Counted from the stretch's first letter, positions 1-11,984 are shown. The stretch is 64,000 nucleotides of DNA from Ignelater luminosus (GCA_011009095.1 VTPC01091317.1:22887-86886), one strand, 5' to 3'. The notes: generated by a model not told the origin, from the sequence alone. Made by a program: numbers and translations.

Positions 1-503
1 GTTCCTTTAGTCCTTTCCTATTTAACTTAATTATGGACGAAATCATCAAAGAAGTGAAATTGATGAAGGAATATAGACTGGGCACGAGTGTGTTGAATGT
101 GTGAATGAAAACCACAGAAGAAACAAAAAAATCGATTTGCAATCTCACATGAACCAATAAGATGTAAGTTAATGGTGAATGACATAATAATTGAACAAAT
201 TGTGCAGATTGAACACTTCAGGAAAAAACTCTCAAGCAACACTAGGGCAGATAAATAAATAAAACACCAATTAACAAAAGCAAACAGAATGACTGAATGT
301 ATGAACAATTTCGTATGGAAGTATAAACACTTTTCTCAAGACATAAATCAAGAATGTATAAAAGTACAATAAGACCTGTACTATTCCACGCGACAGAACG
401 AAAATCCAACAAAAAAAACAAATAATAGAAATAAACAGGTAAAAAATAATTGGAACAGCAGAATATGACTGATTGTCAAAACATATAATGTAACAGACAT
501 AAA
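1..503 (+). pseudogene. LINE reverse-transcriptase relic, 5' of the mariner insertion
   Basis: Degenerate coding sequence of a non-LTR retrotransposon reverse transcriptase that runs off the left edge. In the opening frame I read SPFLFNLIMDEIIKEV, the conserved RT block just before the catalytic YADD. Further on come EPIRCKL, KANRMTECMNN, KYKHFSQ and a remnant of the 'RPVLFHAT' type, in the order expected for the RT C-terminal half. The YADD block itself seems to be deleted at about 95-110, and stops and frameshifts are frequent, so nothing functional is encoded. The same relic resumes after the mariner at 1800. Assignment to an RTE/CR1-like group is by motif memory only. Confidence 0.7.
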
Positions 504-505
504 TA

Positions 506-1797
506 CGAGGGTGGTCTGAAAAGTTTCCGACCTCAACGTGAAGATGACAGCACTCGTAAATAAAAGCTACTGAATTTCGTTGTTCATCTGCTGACAGTTA
601 CTCACCAAAGTCTCAGCCATTTTGGACGCGCAGTTTTTATATAACAGTCGTTTGAGTGAGTTGATGTAAATTTTTTTGTGAAAATGGACAAAATCGAGTA
701 TCCAGCTGTCATTAAATATTTGTTTTTGAAAGGCAATACGCCTTCGCAAATACAAAATGAGTTGGATTCTGTGTATGGGGACTCTGCACCATCATCTACC
801 ACAGTGAGATTTTGGGCTGCTGAATTCAAACGTGGCCGTAAGAGCTTGGGAGACGATGAACGTTCGGGACGTCCAAAAACTGCAACTACCGACGAAAACA
901 TCGCCAAAGTTCACCAAATGGTGCTAGACGACCGCCGAATTAAAGTGAGAGAAATAGCAGAGGTTATGAACATGTCAAAAGAACGTGTTTGTCACATATT
1001 AAATCAACATTTAGGCATGAGAAAGCTGTCACGCGTTGGGTGCCGCGTTTGCTCACGTTAGACCAAAAACGTGTTCGAATGAATATTTCCAACGCTCTTT
1101 TGGCGCAGTTTAGGCGAAATAAATCCGAGTTTTGACGCCGATTAATTACTGTAGATGAAACTTGGATACACCATTATACGCCCGAAACAAAAATACAGTC
1201 CAAACAGTGGACTGCAAAGGGAGAACCGGCCCCAAAAAAAGCAAAAACTGTTTTTTCGGCTGGGAAAGTGATGGCGACTGTTTTTTGGGATAGTCATGGA
1301 GTTATTTTAATCGATTATCTTCAAAACGGAAAAACCATTACAGGAGCATACTATGCATCATTACTTGACAAGCTGAAGGCAGAACTTGCGAAAAAACGGC
1401 CACATTTGCAGAAAAAGAAAATCCTGTTTCACCAAGACAACGCACCGTCTCACACCTCAGCGGTTGCCATGGCGAAAATCCACGAATTACGGTTTGAACT
1501 GCTTGACCATCCGCCTTACTCACCAGATCTAGCCCAAAGCGACTTCTTTTTGCTCCCTCATCTAAAAATTGCGCTCGGAGGACAAAGATTTTCGTCAAAT
1601 GAAAAGGCAATCACCTTCGTGAACAATTATTTTGCAGAGAAAAATGCCGAGTACTATTTGGACGGGTTACAGAGATGGGAGCGTCGCTGGGAGAAGTGTG
1701 TAGAGTTACAAGGAGACTATGTTAAAAAATAAAAAAAAAATTTCAGAAAAAATGTCTTGTATCTTTGTTAGGTCGGAAACTTTTCAGGCCACCCTCG
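506..1797 (+). mobile_element. mariner element 1 (DD34D), inserted in a LINE relic
   Basis: A complete mariner of 1292 bp. The terminal inverted repeats are about 28 bp: the left one begins CGAGGGTGGTCTGAAAAG, and the right one is its complement with one C/T difference near the end. The flanking TA duplicates are at 504-505 and 1798-1799. Length, TIRs, TA target and transposase all fit the mariner family. The element sits inside the C-terminal part of a LINE reverse transcriptase whose sequence continues on both sides, so it landed after or during decay of that LINE. The transposase is broken (next entry). Confidence 0.93.
684..1732 (+). pseudogene. mariner transposase, one frameshift and one stop
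   Basis: Mariner transposase starting at the ATG at 684 (MDKIEYPAVIKYLFLKG). The N-terminal paired HTH DNA-binding region is followed by the HLGMRKLS linker block. The frame is lost near 1030 by what looks like a single-base deletion. Reading continues one frame over (WVPRLLTLDQKRVRMN), meets an in-frame TGA at 1133-1135, and then runs open to the stop at 1730-1732. The catalytic triad is visible: VDETW, HQDNAPSH and SPDLAQSD, with 34 residues between the second and third Asp, which defines the DD34D mariner class. The expected length of about 345 aa is met. Only two lesions suggest a fairly young inactive copy. Confidence 0.92.
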
Positions 1798-1799
1798 TA

Positions 1800-1990
1800 C
1801 ATGGATCACAGAACAGATGGAACAAAACTTATGAAGATGGCGAAAGGTAACCTAGCACTAAAAGATTGGCCTGTCCAAGAAAAAGATGACACGACAGCAT
1901 GTAATAGAGAGTATAAACGTTGTTAAATAGCAGGACAAAAATCTTAAAATAATAAGGTCAAGAAGATTCTTACATAATATCTAAAATATT
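1800..1990 (+). pseudogene. LINE relic, 3' continuation after mariner 1
   Basis: Directly after the mariner the LINE coding remnant resumes: WITEQMEQ followed by a basic stretch corresponds to the 'W..H..RM' block found near the C-terminus of RTE/CR1-like ORF2 proteins. The text joins the sequence left of the mariner without a gap, which fixes the insertion point. The end of the relic is not clear; about 1990 is where I lose similarity. Confidence 0.5.
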
Positions 1991-1999
1991 CCCGTCATA

Positions 2000-4900
2000 A
2001 TTCACGAAATTGGACAACTATATCTCCAAGACCATTTGCAGAAGTTAGCAAGAAATACATATGGTGTGCTCCTATAGATGGATTAATACATAAAAAGGTG
2101 TCTGACTCAGAGAGGTTTGACTCCACTTTGACAAGAAAGTATCAGTCTACTTCCTTTAGGTAGTAAACACGTTTGACTTCAATTGCTGAAAACCAACTCT
2201 ATGTCCACGTACAGTCCAAATGGCTACACAGCTAAGAAAACCGCAGCCAAAACGGTTACTCATCTGAGAGTCGACTAATAACAGAACAAAGAAAAGAAAG
2301 AATTATAAAAGATGTTGTGTTCCTCTTAAAGTCTCGTTTGAATTCTTCTTCAATACGTTCTATGCCTCTAACTAGGCTTTTAAATTTTTTTATTCAAATG
2401 CAGAATAAAATCAATTTGTCAGCATCAAGAACCTTGACAGACATCAGAAAAGAATTTTTTGTGTTAAGACTGCCAAGCAACTAAATTACGAGATTATCTC
2501 TGATCAAACGTCTATCTTCCATGACGGCTGAAAAGAAAGTGAAGATTGATATTTTAAGATCGGGAGTTCTTGGCATTTACTCTTTTGAGTATTCGTGTAT
2601 GTCTGTGGATCAGATGCCAAAGACTCTTTGGTCCTTTCAGGTAAAGGAAGTCTTACAGCTTGATAAAAATCTCAAATTTGTTCAAACAGGAAGCCGGGAA
2701 AATCTCAGAGAAATTTTCCAGTGAAAACGGCAAGCTTAAAATTGCCGAAAACCTAATGTTGCTAAGTATCACTCTCAACAAATTTCTAAACGGCGCAGCG
2801 AGATGCGATATAATACTCTTTTGCTCTAAGTATCTCACTTACCTTTTTTTCTTCACTACAGTGTTTGTTTTGTTCATGTACCTTCTTTTTCTTTTCTTTT
2901 TCTCTCGAATTCCCTTCTTTTGCATGGTTTATGTTATGTTTTTATTTTTTTTCTTTAATCTCTTCCTTAACCAATTCTTTATCTTCTAGTAATTTTTTCT
3001 CTTTTAACTTCTCTTTTTTTCCATGGTCTCTGCTCTACTTTTTTTCTTGTCGTCCTTTTTTCTGGATGATTTTTTACTTTCTGTTCTTTTTCTTTCATCT
3101 TTCTTTTCTCCATTTATCCTTATTTAACTGTTTTATATTGTATGCGCCGTTTTTAGTTCATTCATATCACCTCATTTTATTCTTTTCTATCTTCTTTTTT
3201 CTTTTTCCAGTTAACTTTCGTTTTTCCTTCCCCCAATATGCATCGCACCATCTGCATACCTCATACCTGACCTCATCTCCGGTTCACTTTCCATTTGCAT
3301 GTTACTTTCCTCTTACTTTTTACTCCTATTAATCTAAAGTACTCTTCTTGTCTTTTGCTTTCATGCCTTACTTCTCTTTTGGTGTATCTGTCTTTTCTTT
3401 CTTTGTTTTTTCTTGACTCTTACCTAACCGCATTCTAATTTAATATTTTTGCACTGACTGCCATTTTGAAAACCAATATCAGTGTCAGTTTCCAATAAAA
3501 GTTTTATATGACAATACTCTTATATTCACTATAACTCACTGTATATCTTGTTAGATATTGAAGGATACCAGGTTTTTCTTAGCAATAGACTGGAAAATCA
3601 GATAAATCTCAAGAATTTTATTTATTGATATTTCTGGACACTCTGTCAATACCTTCATCAGGAACGGAGATTTTCGTGGAGTGTACACGCCCTTCTTTAA
3701 GAAAGATATGTTACGCCATTGAAAAACCGAATAATTGTTATTAGTACTATGTTTATTTGATTACTTTTTTTACATTTTGTAGGTACCTACTTTTTCCATA
3801 TTGTTAGAGTTTTTTAAAATTGGACATGAACTAATTAAATTATTTAAATTAAATAATTTGTTTCTGGTAATTAGTTTAATATTATTTTCATATAATCAAA
3901 GATGTATAGCCTCTGCAAAAAAGAATATACAATATAATTAGTAGTATATTTTCCAAAATGCTATGAACTTTCACAGCTGCAAGTAAACGCTTAAATAGGA
4001 AACGTAAGTGTATCATTAATTATGCGTAATTATTCCGCTCGAATCGATTATCTTAGCATTAGACTCATTTATAAAATTAAATTTAGGGAACATTGTTTAC
4101 TACAATATTTCATTGTCTTTCTCTATTCATAAATCATTCTTGCGTTATTGACCATCATCCTTTTGAATCAATTTATCAACATAATTTAATCATTCGACTA
4201 AAAGAAAAATATGGAAGAAAAATTGCAAGAATATACAAAATTTAGATATCTGAATTAATAGAGAGAATTCTAAAGTTCTAAAAGTTTTAATATTCATAAA
4301 ATAGATTTTCTCAGTAAAATATTTCACAAAATATTTTTTAAAATCTATGAAGGCGTGGGATGTGGAATATCCAAAACAAGGTATAATTCAATGAATCCAT
4401 CATGTTATGATAATCGGCAATTTAGCTTGAATTCCATAAATTGAATAGTTCAGAAAGTTAATCTTGCAACCACTCAAGTCTTCCATAATTACCATACTTA
4501 CTCGTCATTTCGTAATTGACCATTCTTACCATTCTTTTGTTTACAGTTTTGTAAACATTATTGTTTGTTGATTTTAGACATATTACACAACAATTATGTT
4601 AAAACAACTACTAGAACTATTCGATAAGCTTACCTTGGAGCAATTGGATTATTTTATTAAGATCTCAAATTAAAGCATATTAAGATTGTTTACATTTAAG
4701 TATTGTTTTCTTCTTAATCTTCTAGGTGTAAATAATGTACACTGTTAAGATTAAATAGTGTATTTTTTACATTCAAATGAAATGAATCACTATGGTAAAC
4801 TGAAATTTTATAACTTCTGTACGATACTCGCCAAAATTTAAAATTCAAAGCAGATTTTAGAGAAAAAAGATAACCAACGGATTTAAATTACTGAAATGTA

Positions 4901-5214
4901 TCAGTCTATTGTTGAGCCCTCTGTATAAACGTTTCTCGCAAAAAAAAAGATATAAAATTCGTCCAGAATATCTTCATATTTCATGTTGTTCAAATAAGTC
5001 TCGGCATTCTTGTATATAGATATATGTTTATATTTTTGTTCACTCATTAAATGTAAATAATTTTGCTATGCGTGCTCTGTAATGCCGCTTTCGCACTGCA
5101 CTAGTTCTATACCAACTTTTAAACTTAACTTCTAATGCTCTCTACTAATAAATTAATCGTTCTTCTGGTGCCCAGCGTGCAAAGCTTTCTCTACTACTGT
5201 GTGTTCTTCGCTTT
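2000..5214. other. No gene seen; pyrimidine-rich tract at 2842-3430
   Basis: AT-rich DNA with no convincing coding sequence. From about 2842 to 3430 the + strand is strongly pyrimidine-rich (runs of T broken by C, CTTTT and CTTTTT motifs), which produces long but low-complexity open frames rich in Phe, Ser and Leu; these are not genes. The remainder (3430-5214) is unremarkable. If the Ih channel gene at 6641 starts left of the window, this stretch is intronic. Confidence 0.6.
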
Positions 5215-5425
5215 TTTCTAGATCTTGCAGAATCTCCAAAAAAAGCGAACGGAAAGAAGGGGGCGCCTCAGTTCGGAGCCCGAAAAGTCTAGAACAAGCA
5301 ATCTCGTTTTTAAGGTAACCCGCTTAGGGCTGCTGGCTTGCATGACCGATCCGCGGCGCCGCCTCTGCTTCCGCCTGCGCCACTTCAGCAGCCAGTGCAC
5401 ATCCAAAACTTGGGGTGCCGAATTT
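5215..5425. other. GC-rich island of unknown nature
   Basis: About 210 bp of clearly higher G+C than its surroundings, abruptly bounded on both sides. Short open frames exist on both strands (5225-5428 on +, 5218-5406 on -) but neither resembles a family I know. No TIR or target duplication was found. It could be a repeat fragment or an exon of unknown origin. Confidence 0.4.
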
Positions 5426-5429
5426 TAAT

Positions 5430-6640
5430 TACATTGCAAAATAAAAGAACAAAAAACAAACAATTAGTTATCTCCAAGTATTGGCTGACATAACTTTTAT
5501 GATCGTAGGGCTAACCAGTTGTCCAGTTACGATAAATTGATTGCTTTATTTAAATGCATGGTACACTTCGTTGCACACACACCTTTTGCTTATATTTCAA
5601 AAGCACCCCAATAGAAGCATTTTTATTGCACGTCCTATTACAACCCTCCGTATTTTTCATATCGATGTGGTTTGTAAGCTTGCGAAAAGTTCTTATAAGT
5701 AGAATTTTGCATGTTTTTTGTATGTGTAACACTTTGAAAGGTAAGTGGTTAGAGAGGAGGTGGTGTTACGTTGTGTTTTAGGTAAATACAAGTAGTAGGC
5801 TTGAATGTTTTCCTGCTTAACTATTGTGTGACCATAACTTTTCCTTGGGATCCAACAAGTTGTATGTGGATTGAAGGAGAGCTCTATCATCTTTTCAAAC
5901 GGCAAAACTATCGATATCATAACGGGGACTTAATAAGCCAGAGATCCTTTGGAAAGAATTCGTCTAGCTATGCCTATGCATTCCATCAACAATCCTTCTA
6001 TTGCCATCAAAAATTGAATACGTAACACTACGGAAAAAAATTAATTCTCATTAATTGCCTACTACACGTAAATTTTCGATATAATGGTGCTTGGTACATG
6101 GTTGAAGTAATTTGTTTGTATGAACATTTAACTTTATTAACTCTGCTTTTTATTAGGATATGAGTTTTTGCTTAAGCTTTGGAAATTGACAGCACCGCTT
6201 TTGCTTAACAGCTGTACTTGGTTACCAATTCCCCAATATAATATTACAAATAGAATTTTTACAGCTGCTTTTTACGTTGATTATTATTATTACACCACAT
6301 TATATTTTGTAATTTTTTTTTTCGTTTCAGCGTATGCGGCGTTTCGTTTTATATTGATTTTAATACTAAAAAAAAGATTAATGTTCGATCAAAACAATTT
6401 TAAGGTATGAAGGAATTTGATAGTATAATTGCTTTAATATTACTTTTTTATTTAATTAGTAGTAGAGAAATTTCATTTATCAATAATTAGTATCAATGAT
6501 GGATCTTAAAATTATAAAGATTCTCTACAAAATACTAGTTCTCGATATTTAAATTATCTCTTAGAAATCTTTAAAATGTTTTGAACGAACATAATAGATG
6601 AGCTGTTCATAAATTTGTTCTAAAAATTATCAAATTACAG
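5430..6640. other. No gene seen before the first recognised channel exon
   Basis: AT-rich sequence. I looked for the S4 and S4-S5 linker exon of the channel that should precede 6641 and did not find it. The stretch is therefore most likely intron of the Ih gene. The last bases (6631-6640) end in a good splice acceptor, TTACAG. Confidence 0.5.
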
Positions 6641-6790
6641 TTTCTGAACATGGCCAGTGTCTTTATGCGGATTTTCAACTTAATCTGCATGATGCTGCTC
6701 ATTGGTCATTGGTCTGGTTGCCTACAGTTCCTGGTGCCTATGCTTCAAGGATTTCCTTCTAATTCCTGGGTTGCTATTAATGAATTAGAG
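6641..6790 (+). CDS. Ih: Ih (HCN-type) channel, exon encoding S5 and the start of the pore turret
   Basis: First exon of the channel found in the window: 150 nt, exactly 50 codons in phase 0, between acceptor TTACAG and donor GAG|GTAAAT. It encodes [20 protein letters not shown], the S5 helix, then [13 protein letters not shown] and the turret region up to [13 protein letters not shown] channels are hyperpolarisation-activated, cyclic-nucleotide-modulated cation channels of the plasma membrane that carry the pacemaker current. They assemble as tetramers; insects typically have a single Ih gene. The voltage sensor S1-S4 is not in the window, so the gene must begin further left. An 856-bp inverted-repeat element begins 44 bp after the donor. 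Confidence 0.95.
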
Positions 6791-6834
6791 GTAAATTGTT
6801 TTCATACACTCGTTAGAATAAACTCTATGGTATA

Positions 6835-7690
6835 TAGTGTGCCCACATTTCGATGCTCACTATTGGGATCTCGGAAATTGTAAGAGATACGAAGTCGGTT
6901 AAATTAGAAAAGATTTGGCTATTTTAGAGATCAATTTACTTATGCTTTTGTTTTCTCAAAAAAGTTCACGGCTTCTAGATATTTGCTAAAAACGAAATTA
7001 TCTTATTTTTTTCAAGTAAAAAGCATTTCCCACTTAGTGTGCCATGGCTTTAAACATATGAAAATCATTGATTTTTGTCAGATAAATTACATTTGTTATG
7101 TAACAATTACTAAAACAAAACAAAAGACGCTTTTAAGATACTTTACTAACCAGCTAATGCCCCATAAAAGCATATTAATTTTGTTTTAGCAATTTTTGCA
7201 TAACAAATGAATTTTTTTGATAAAACTCCACGACTTTGTGTGTTAGGTGTCATGGCACACTATGATGAAAAATGATTTTCACTTCATAACTCGGTAAAAC
7301 AAAAGAATAGCTATGTAAAACCATGTATCACTGAAAAGCATGGAAATCAAGTAGACGTTCCGTTAGAAAAAAAATTTGGATTTACGTTTCACCACCGAAG
7401 TAAAACAAAAGACAATTGCAAAAATAATTTTTTTGCGTTTCGGAGTAAATTCTCTAAAACACCCTCTTTGCTGTTCTTTTCTATCTTTGCTCGTTCCTGA
7501 GATATTTCACTTAAAAAATAAGATAATTTCGTTTTTAGCAAATATCTAGTAAGCTGTGAACTTTTTTGAAAAAACCAAAGCATACGTAAACTGATCTCCA
7601 AAATAGCCAAATCTTCTCTAATTTCACCAACTTCGTATTTCTTACAATTTCCGAGATCCCAATAGTGAGCATCGAAATGTGGACACACTG
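6835..7690. mobile_element. TA-flanked MITE with long inverted repeats (family A, complete copy)
   Basis: Element of 856 bp. The left end reads TAGTGTGCCCACATTTCGAT and the right end, reverse-complemented, CAGTGTGTCCACATTTCGAT; the pairing runs for roughly 190 bp per arm. It is flanked by TA at 6833-6834 and 7691-7692, as expected of Tc1/mariner-type non-autonomous elements. The centre has no convincing transposase. It is located in the intron between the S5 and pore exons of the Ih gene. Partial relatives are at about 9930-10098 and 38203-38615. Confidence 0.85.
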
Positions 7691-7952
7691 TATAAACTGT
7701 GCAATAAATTGTTTGATACGCCATATTATATTACAGGTACACACAAAATGTATAAAGCACTACTTTACCATTATTTTTTGTGACTATAGGGTTGCACTAT
7801 TTTATTCCCATTTTATATATTAAATAGAAATAATTATTGGTTACAACTAACTCAATGCTATAATTTAGAAACGTTGAACGGAAAATACCTAATGCAATCT
7901 GCACATACCAATATTCATCTCAGAAAAATAAACTAGAAATTTTTGTCCACAG

Positions 7953-8171
7953 AATGCCTTCTGGTTAGAACAATATTCGTGGGCCCTATTCAAAGCAATG
8001 TCTCACATGCTCTGCATTGGTTATGGCCGTTTTCCACCTCAATCACTTACAGATATGTGGCTTACAATGCTGTCAATGATATCAGGAGCAACTTGTTATG
8101 CCCTTTTCCTAGGTCACGCAACTAATTTAATTCAGAGCTTGGATTCGTCAAGGAGACAGTATCGTGAAAAG
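7953..8171 (+). CDS. Ih: Ih channel, exon encoding the pore helix, selectivity filter and S6
   Basis: 219 nt, 73 codons, phase 0 on both sides, from acceptor TCCACAG|AATGCC to donor GAAAAG|GTATCT. It encodes [19 protein letters not shown], the pore helix, then CIGYG, the selectivity filter characteristic of HCN channels (a GYG filter preceded by Cys-Ile). The S6 helix follows ([35 protein letters not shown]), and the exon ends in SRRQYREK, the start of the C-linker. The sequence matches the insect Ih protein almost residue for residue as I remember it. It joins the exon at 6641-6790 upstream and that at 13095 downstream with no change of frame. Confidence 0.97.
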
Positions 8172-8609
8172 GTATCTTTAAGGGCTCACTGGCTGTGGTT
8201 TTCTTTTTAAACCGGCTTCTTGTAAATAAGCTTTTATTTTTTTGCATGTGATGAGTTTGTAACCATTTTGGTTTTGGTTGTGGTTATAATTTTAATATAA
8301 TTTAAGTATTTTAACACGCTTCTGATAACAGCAATGTACATATGTCTATAAAAACACAGATTATCATATTTTAATTTTTCAAAAGTAAGAAATAAGTACA
8401 TTACTGTCGTGGCATGCTTTATTTAAATTGAACGGTTAATTTTGGTAGGTATGTATTTAATTTTTATATTTTAGCTTGATTTACCTTATAATTGTTTTCT
8501 TTACTTAATTGGCTGTAAATTTGGTGTAAAGTGATTTTTTCTGTAATAATATATACTTACTGCATTTTTAGCTTTTTTAAATTTATTAATAAATATTATA
8601 TAATTAAGC

Positions 8610-8643
8610 ATAACAAAATAATCAATAATAATAATAATAATAT
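8610..8643. repeat. (AAT)n microsatellite
   Basis: Short run of AAT/ATA units, clearest from 8625 to 8643, inside the large Ih intron 8172-13094. A second, shorter AAT run lies near 9450-9466. Confidence 0.7.
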
Positions 8644-9654
8644 ACCTCTTAGTGATTTTGCTGTTGTCACTTACATCACCATTTTTCAATAACTTTGATT
8701 TTAAGTGATAGTTTAATTAATTCATGGATCAACACTAATTTTTGCAAAATGAACATTTTGCCAAAATTTTGCTTTTAGATCTAACTGTAGATTTACTGTG
8801 ATTTACAATCTTAGAAATTACCTTCTGTGACTTGTCGCAACAAACCACTGCATAAGTGCATACATGATGCTGAATTTGAAACTTGATGGTTTCATACTTC
8901 TTGTTTCAATTTTCTAATTTTTCTTTTTAATATTTTAGTTAAAATTATTTAGCTTCTAAAAGGTCTCTTAAAACAAAGTCTTAATATTTATACAGGATGT
9001 TAGTAAACTGCTGGCATTAATTTAATGGTAGATTCTGCACCACTAATAGTGTGAGTGAAAACTAAAAACTGACCTATCACAACATCAAGGAGAGCATTTG
9101 TTTGAGTACTGCTGGCCGATTGTGATGACACGTAAACAAACACTTCACGGTTCTTCGAATAGCAAAAAAAGAGATAGACGAAACACCGCCTTTCGGCGCC
9201 TGTGGTTAAGGTCAGCTTTGTTATTTAATTTTACTAAAATGAAAATTGCAATTTGTAATGATGTCACCCAACTGGATACAAGTAGAAATCGAGATGTTGC
9301 CGAGATGATATCAAACTACTAAGAGTATACGTCCTCTTTATTTTTTTATTCTAAAGTAAAAACAAAATTCCCGAAGAGATACCAAAAAACCAAGACACTC
9401 CAAAGCAGTTCCTTGAAAATACTTACACTAAAATAAATACACAAACTAAAAATAATAATAATAATCAATGCACACTAAATCCAAATTCCACAAATAACGT
9501 ACACACTCATAGAAATCTAATATTCATTTCAACATAAAAATTAAAAATGTAATTCCACCCTTCCAATGCGACAGTACAATCAACTTTGACTCGCTTTCAC
9601 TTACTGTACTTTAAAGGGTGAGAACACTCAATAATGTACAGTTATTTTGTCTGA

Positions 9655-9840
9655 CCTCCGCGTTAGCGGAGATCTACTGCACCACCTCTAGGCTCTCGCT
9701 CAGCCGCTTCGTGACTCCGTTCGGGGCCTGCGGCGCTCCGACTCATTAAGTCTCTCGGACTAACAAAGGGTGTGACCGTCTTCAGAGATCACTGGTCTGG
9801 GTCCCTTTTGTCGGTCCTCGAACACATCTCTGCCAAAAGA
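9655..9840. other. GC-rich block with a short perfect hairpin, unknown origin
   Basis: About 185 bp distinctly richer in G+C than the flanks, beginning with the hairpin CTCCGC-GTTA-GCGGAG near 9657-9672. No open frame that I recognise. It lies between the left end of the composite element and the hAT relic and may be part of another unidentified transposon. Confidence 0.35.
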
Positions 9841-9849
9841 AAAAATACA

Positions 9850-11774
9850 TTAGGGTTTTGGCCGCCCCTGGGCAAAATTTATTCGGTTATCCCAGATTCT
9901 AGTAGCTCTAGATCTTACCATTTTGTCTGCTAGGCTGTAACTAGAATTTCTGTCTAGTAGACTATGCATTCTTAAAAGAAAACAAGAACACCAGTAAACT
10001 GGCCCTTCGACTCGACAACTTTTATCTCATTTAATCGACTTCATATCTCTTACCCTTTACGAGGTCCCAATGATGAACCTCGAATTTTGGACACACTTAT
10101 CAGATCTTTTTTAACTGCATGTCCTCCGAGTTACGCACTCCGTGTACCGAGGTTAAGAAAAGTCCAAATAAATTATCCAGAAGGAGCTTATTAAATCTGT
10201 ACCTTCCTTGTCTTCATTGATGCAAATGTATCAATAGCGAAGTCGAAATCAGTCTTCGCAGCTTCTTCCTTTTCAATATTCAGTATAGCAAGATCGCATA
10301 ATCGATTTTGACCCACGGAAGCTCTCACATAATTTAAAAATAATTTTAATTTGTTAAAAGATCTCTCACAGCTAGCAATGGATACAGAAATTGTTAACCT
10401 TACTTGGAGCGCTATACGAAGCTTTAGAAATACGCTCTCATCTCCATATTGCACAATAAATTGCAGAACTTCTTCAGGTCTTGGTATTTTAATGCTGGTC
10501 CGGTTTGTAAGCAACATTCTGAAGTCCAGAATTTCTTCGTATAGTTGTTGACCATCAACATCGCAATTGTAAAAATTTCCCAAATTTTCGCATTTTAGTT
10601 TTAAGACGTCACCGTCACTGTTGTGAGACAATCTTTCAACGTCAAATAGAAACCCAAACTTCTTGTACGTTTCATGCAAAAAAGTGAACCTATCAGCTAT
10701 TTCCCTAGGAAGACGGTCAATTGTTCCCTTCATGACTCTTTCAATTTCCTGTTTAGCTGTTAATCCGGCATCGGTCTACGTTTCACGAGTCATTCTTTTC
10801 TTTTGTTTTGGTCATTTTTCGGTTTCAACATCCCAATCTTGACAGAATCTAAATCCAACTTCTAGAGCTTCAGTTACCAAAGTTTCGCTTTCATCGTGAA
10901 AATGATCTCTGAGAGCTTTCAAATCTAAGGCAACCTCGTGGACGTCCATGCTCAGATCTTGCAGTCTCTTTTGAACCCGTTCAGTAGGAATGAGTACTTT
11001 ATCCCAGAAACCTAGTCAGAAGATCGTGACTTAACATACGGTTGTACAACTGTCTAGCTTCACTTCTTGATTCACTGGTCTCATATGTACCGTCCATCAT
11101 GACCTGGGGAACTTGAAGTATATCGTCAAGGTATTTATTTGTGGGCTTCAAAGCTTCCACCGTTGCACTCCATCTTGTTATAGACTTCGACTTAAGAACT
11201 GTAGGCACAGCGTTTTTGAGTTTTTCCCAGCCTTGAGTTGACGAGAAAGAAAATACATAGAGAGCTTGAATCATCCCAAAAAATGTTACCATTATTGCGT
11301 CCTGTTTGGCTGTGTGTACGCCAACCAAGTTGAGTGAGTGTTTATCACAGTTCACAAACACTGCCAGATGGTTCTTCTCATTTATTCTTTCCTGAACACC
11401 ACTTTTGTGTCCAGCCATCATAGCAGCGTTATCATAGCACTGTGACCGACAATTCTGCAAGTCTCTTTTACCCTTCTCTAGCTGGTTCGAGATGGTCTCA
11501 ACTAAGTTCTTAGCATCTTTCAGTTTCGTCCAAATAAAACCAAGGAAGGATACAAACGGTTTCTTTTTTCAAAATTGACTTCCACATATCTTATCATTTC
11601 TAAAACCATGTGCCTGATCAGGACAATCGAACATGAGACCGAAGTACTTAGCTTTGCGAATTTTTACGCCCAAGTTAAAGACAAGTGCTACATAGCAAGT
11701 GGCACCAAATGGTGCCCCTTCCTATTGGCGCCCAGGGCAAATGCCCTGCCTGCTATACCCTAGGTACACCACTG
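9850..11774 (-). pseudogene. hAT transposase relic (ZMYM1-like type)
   Basis: Decayed hAT-superfamily transposase on the - strand. At 11460-10999 I read NCRSQCYDNAAMMAGHKSG and FVNCDKHSLNLVGVHTA, the blocks of ZMYM1-like/DUF4371 hAT transposases. At 10733-10191 the C-terminal dimerisation domain follows (TISVSIASCERSFNKLKLFL, then LCDLAILNIEKE). Between them near 10999 the frame is broken: the expected WDKVLIPTERVQKRLQDLS continues in another frame and there are further stops. The right terminus looks like a genuine hAT TIR, reading CAGTGGTGTACCTAGGGTAT on the - strand and ending at 11774. The left terminus is not clear. This is a transposon-derived sequence, not a host zinc-finger gene. Confidence 0.85.
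9930..10098 (-). repeat. Partial copy of MITE family A
   Basis: Read on the - strand from 10098 the sequence AGTGTGTCCAAAATTCGAGG, followed by a 'CATTGGGACCTCG' and 'AAGAGATATGAAGTCGATTAAA' type text, matches the arm of the element at 6835-7690 with moderate divergence. Only one arm is present and its inner boundary is uncertain. It lies in the region 3' of the hAT reading frame. Confidence 0.6.
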
Positions 11775-11984
11775 CATTTATGTTAGGATAAAGGAAAGTA
11801 TTTACTACAGGATGTTAGTTTACGGTGCTTCTAATAATTTCACAGTTTTACCAGTTATACCCACTTAAAGCGAGAGAAAAGTGCGCTTAACAAATAAATT
11901 CAACGGTTATTGGTTACTGGTAATATTATTTTATTATTAAATTTTTTGCTGGTTTTGAATTTACCAGTTACCCCGGCCCTGCCA

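Noticed and set aside
2660-3332. Long open frames rich in Phe, Ser and Leu
   Set aside because: They come from a pyrimidine-rich low-complexity tract and show no domain, signal or splice context.
6168-6410. Possible S4 exon of the Ih channel upstream of S5
   Set aside because: The frame lacks the regularly spaced Arg/Lys of S4 and has no matching splice donor.
7389-7724. Reading frames of 69-111 codons on -
   Set aside because: They lie within the inverted arm of a MITE and show no conserved motif.
10191-11460. A host zinc-finger MYM-type gene
   Set aside because: The sequence is broken, has a hAT dimerisation domain and ends in a hAT terminal repeat, so it is a transposon relic.
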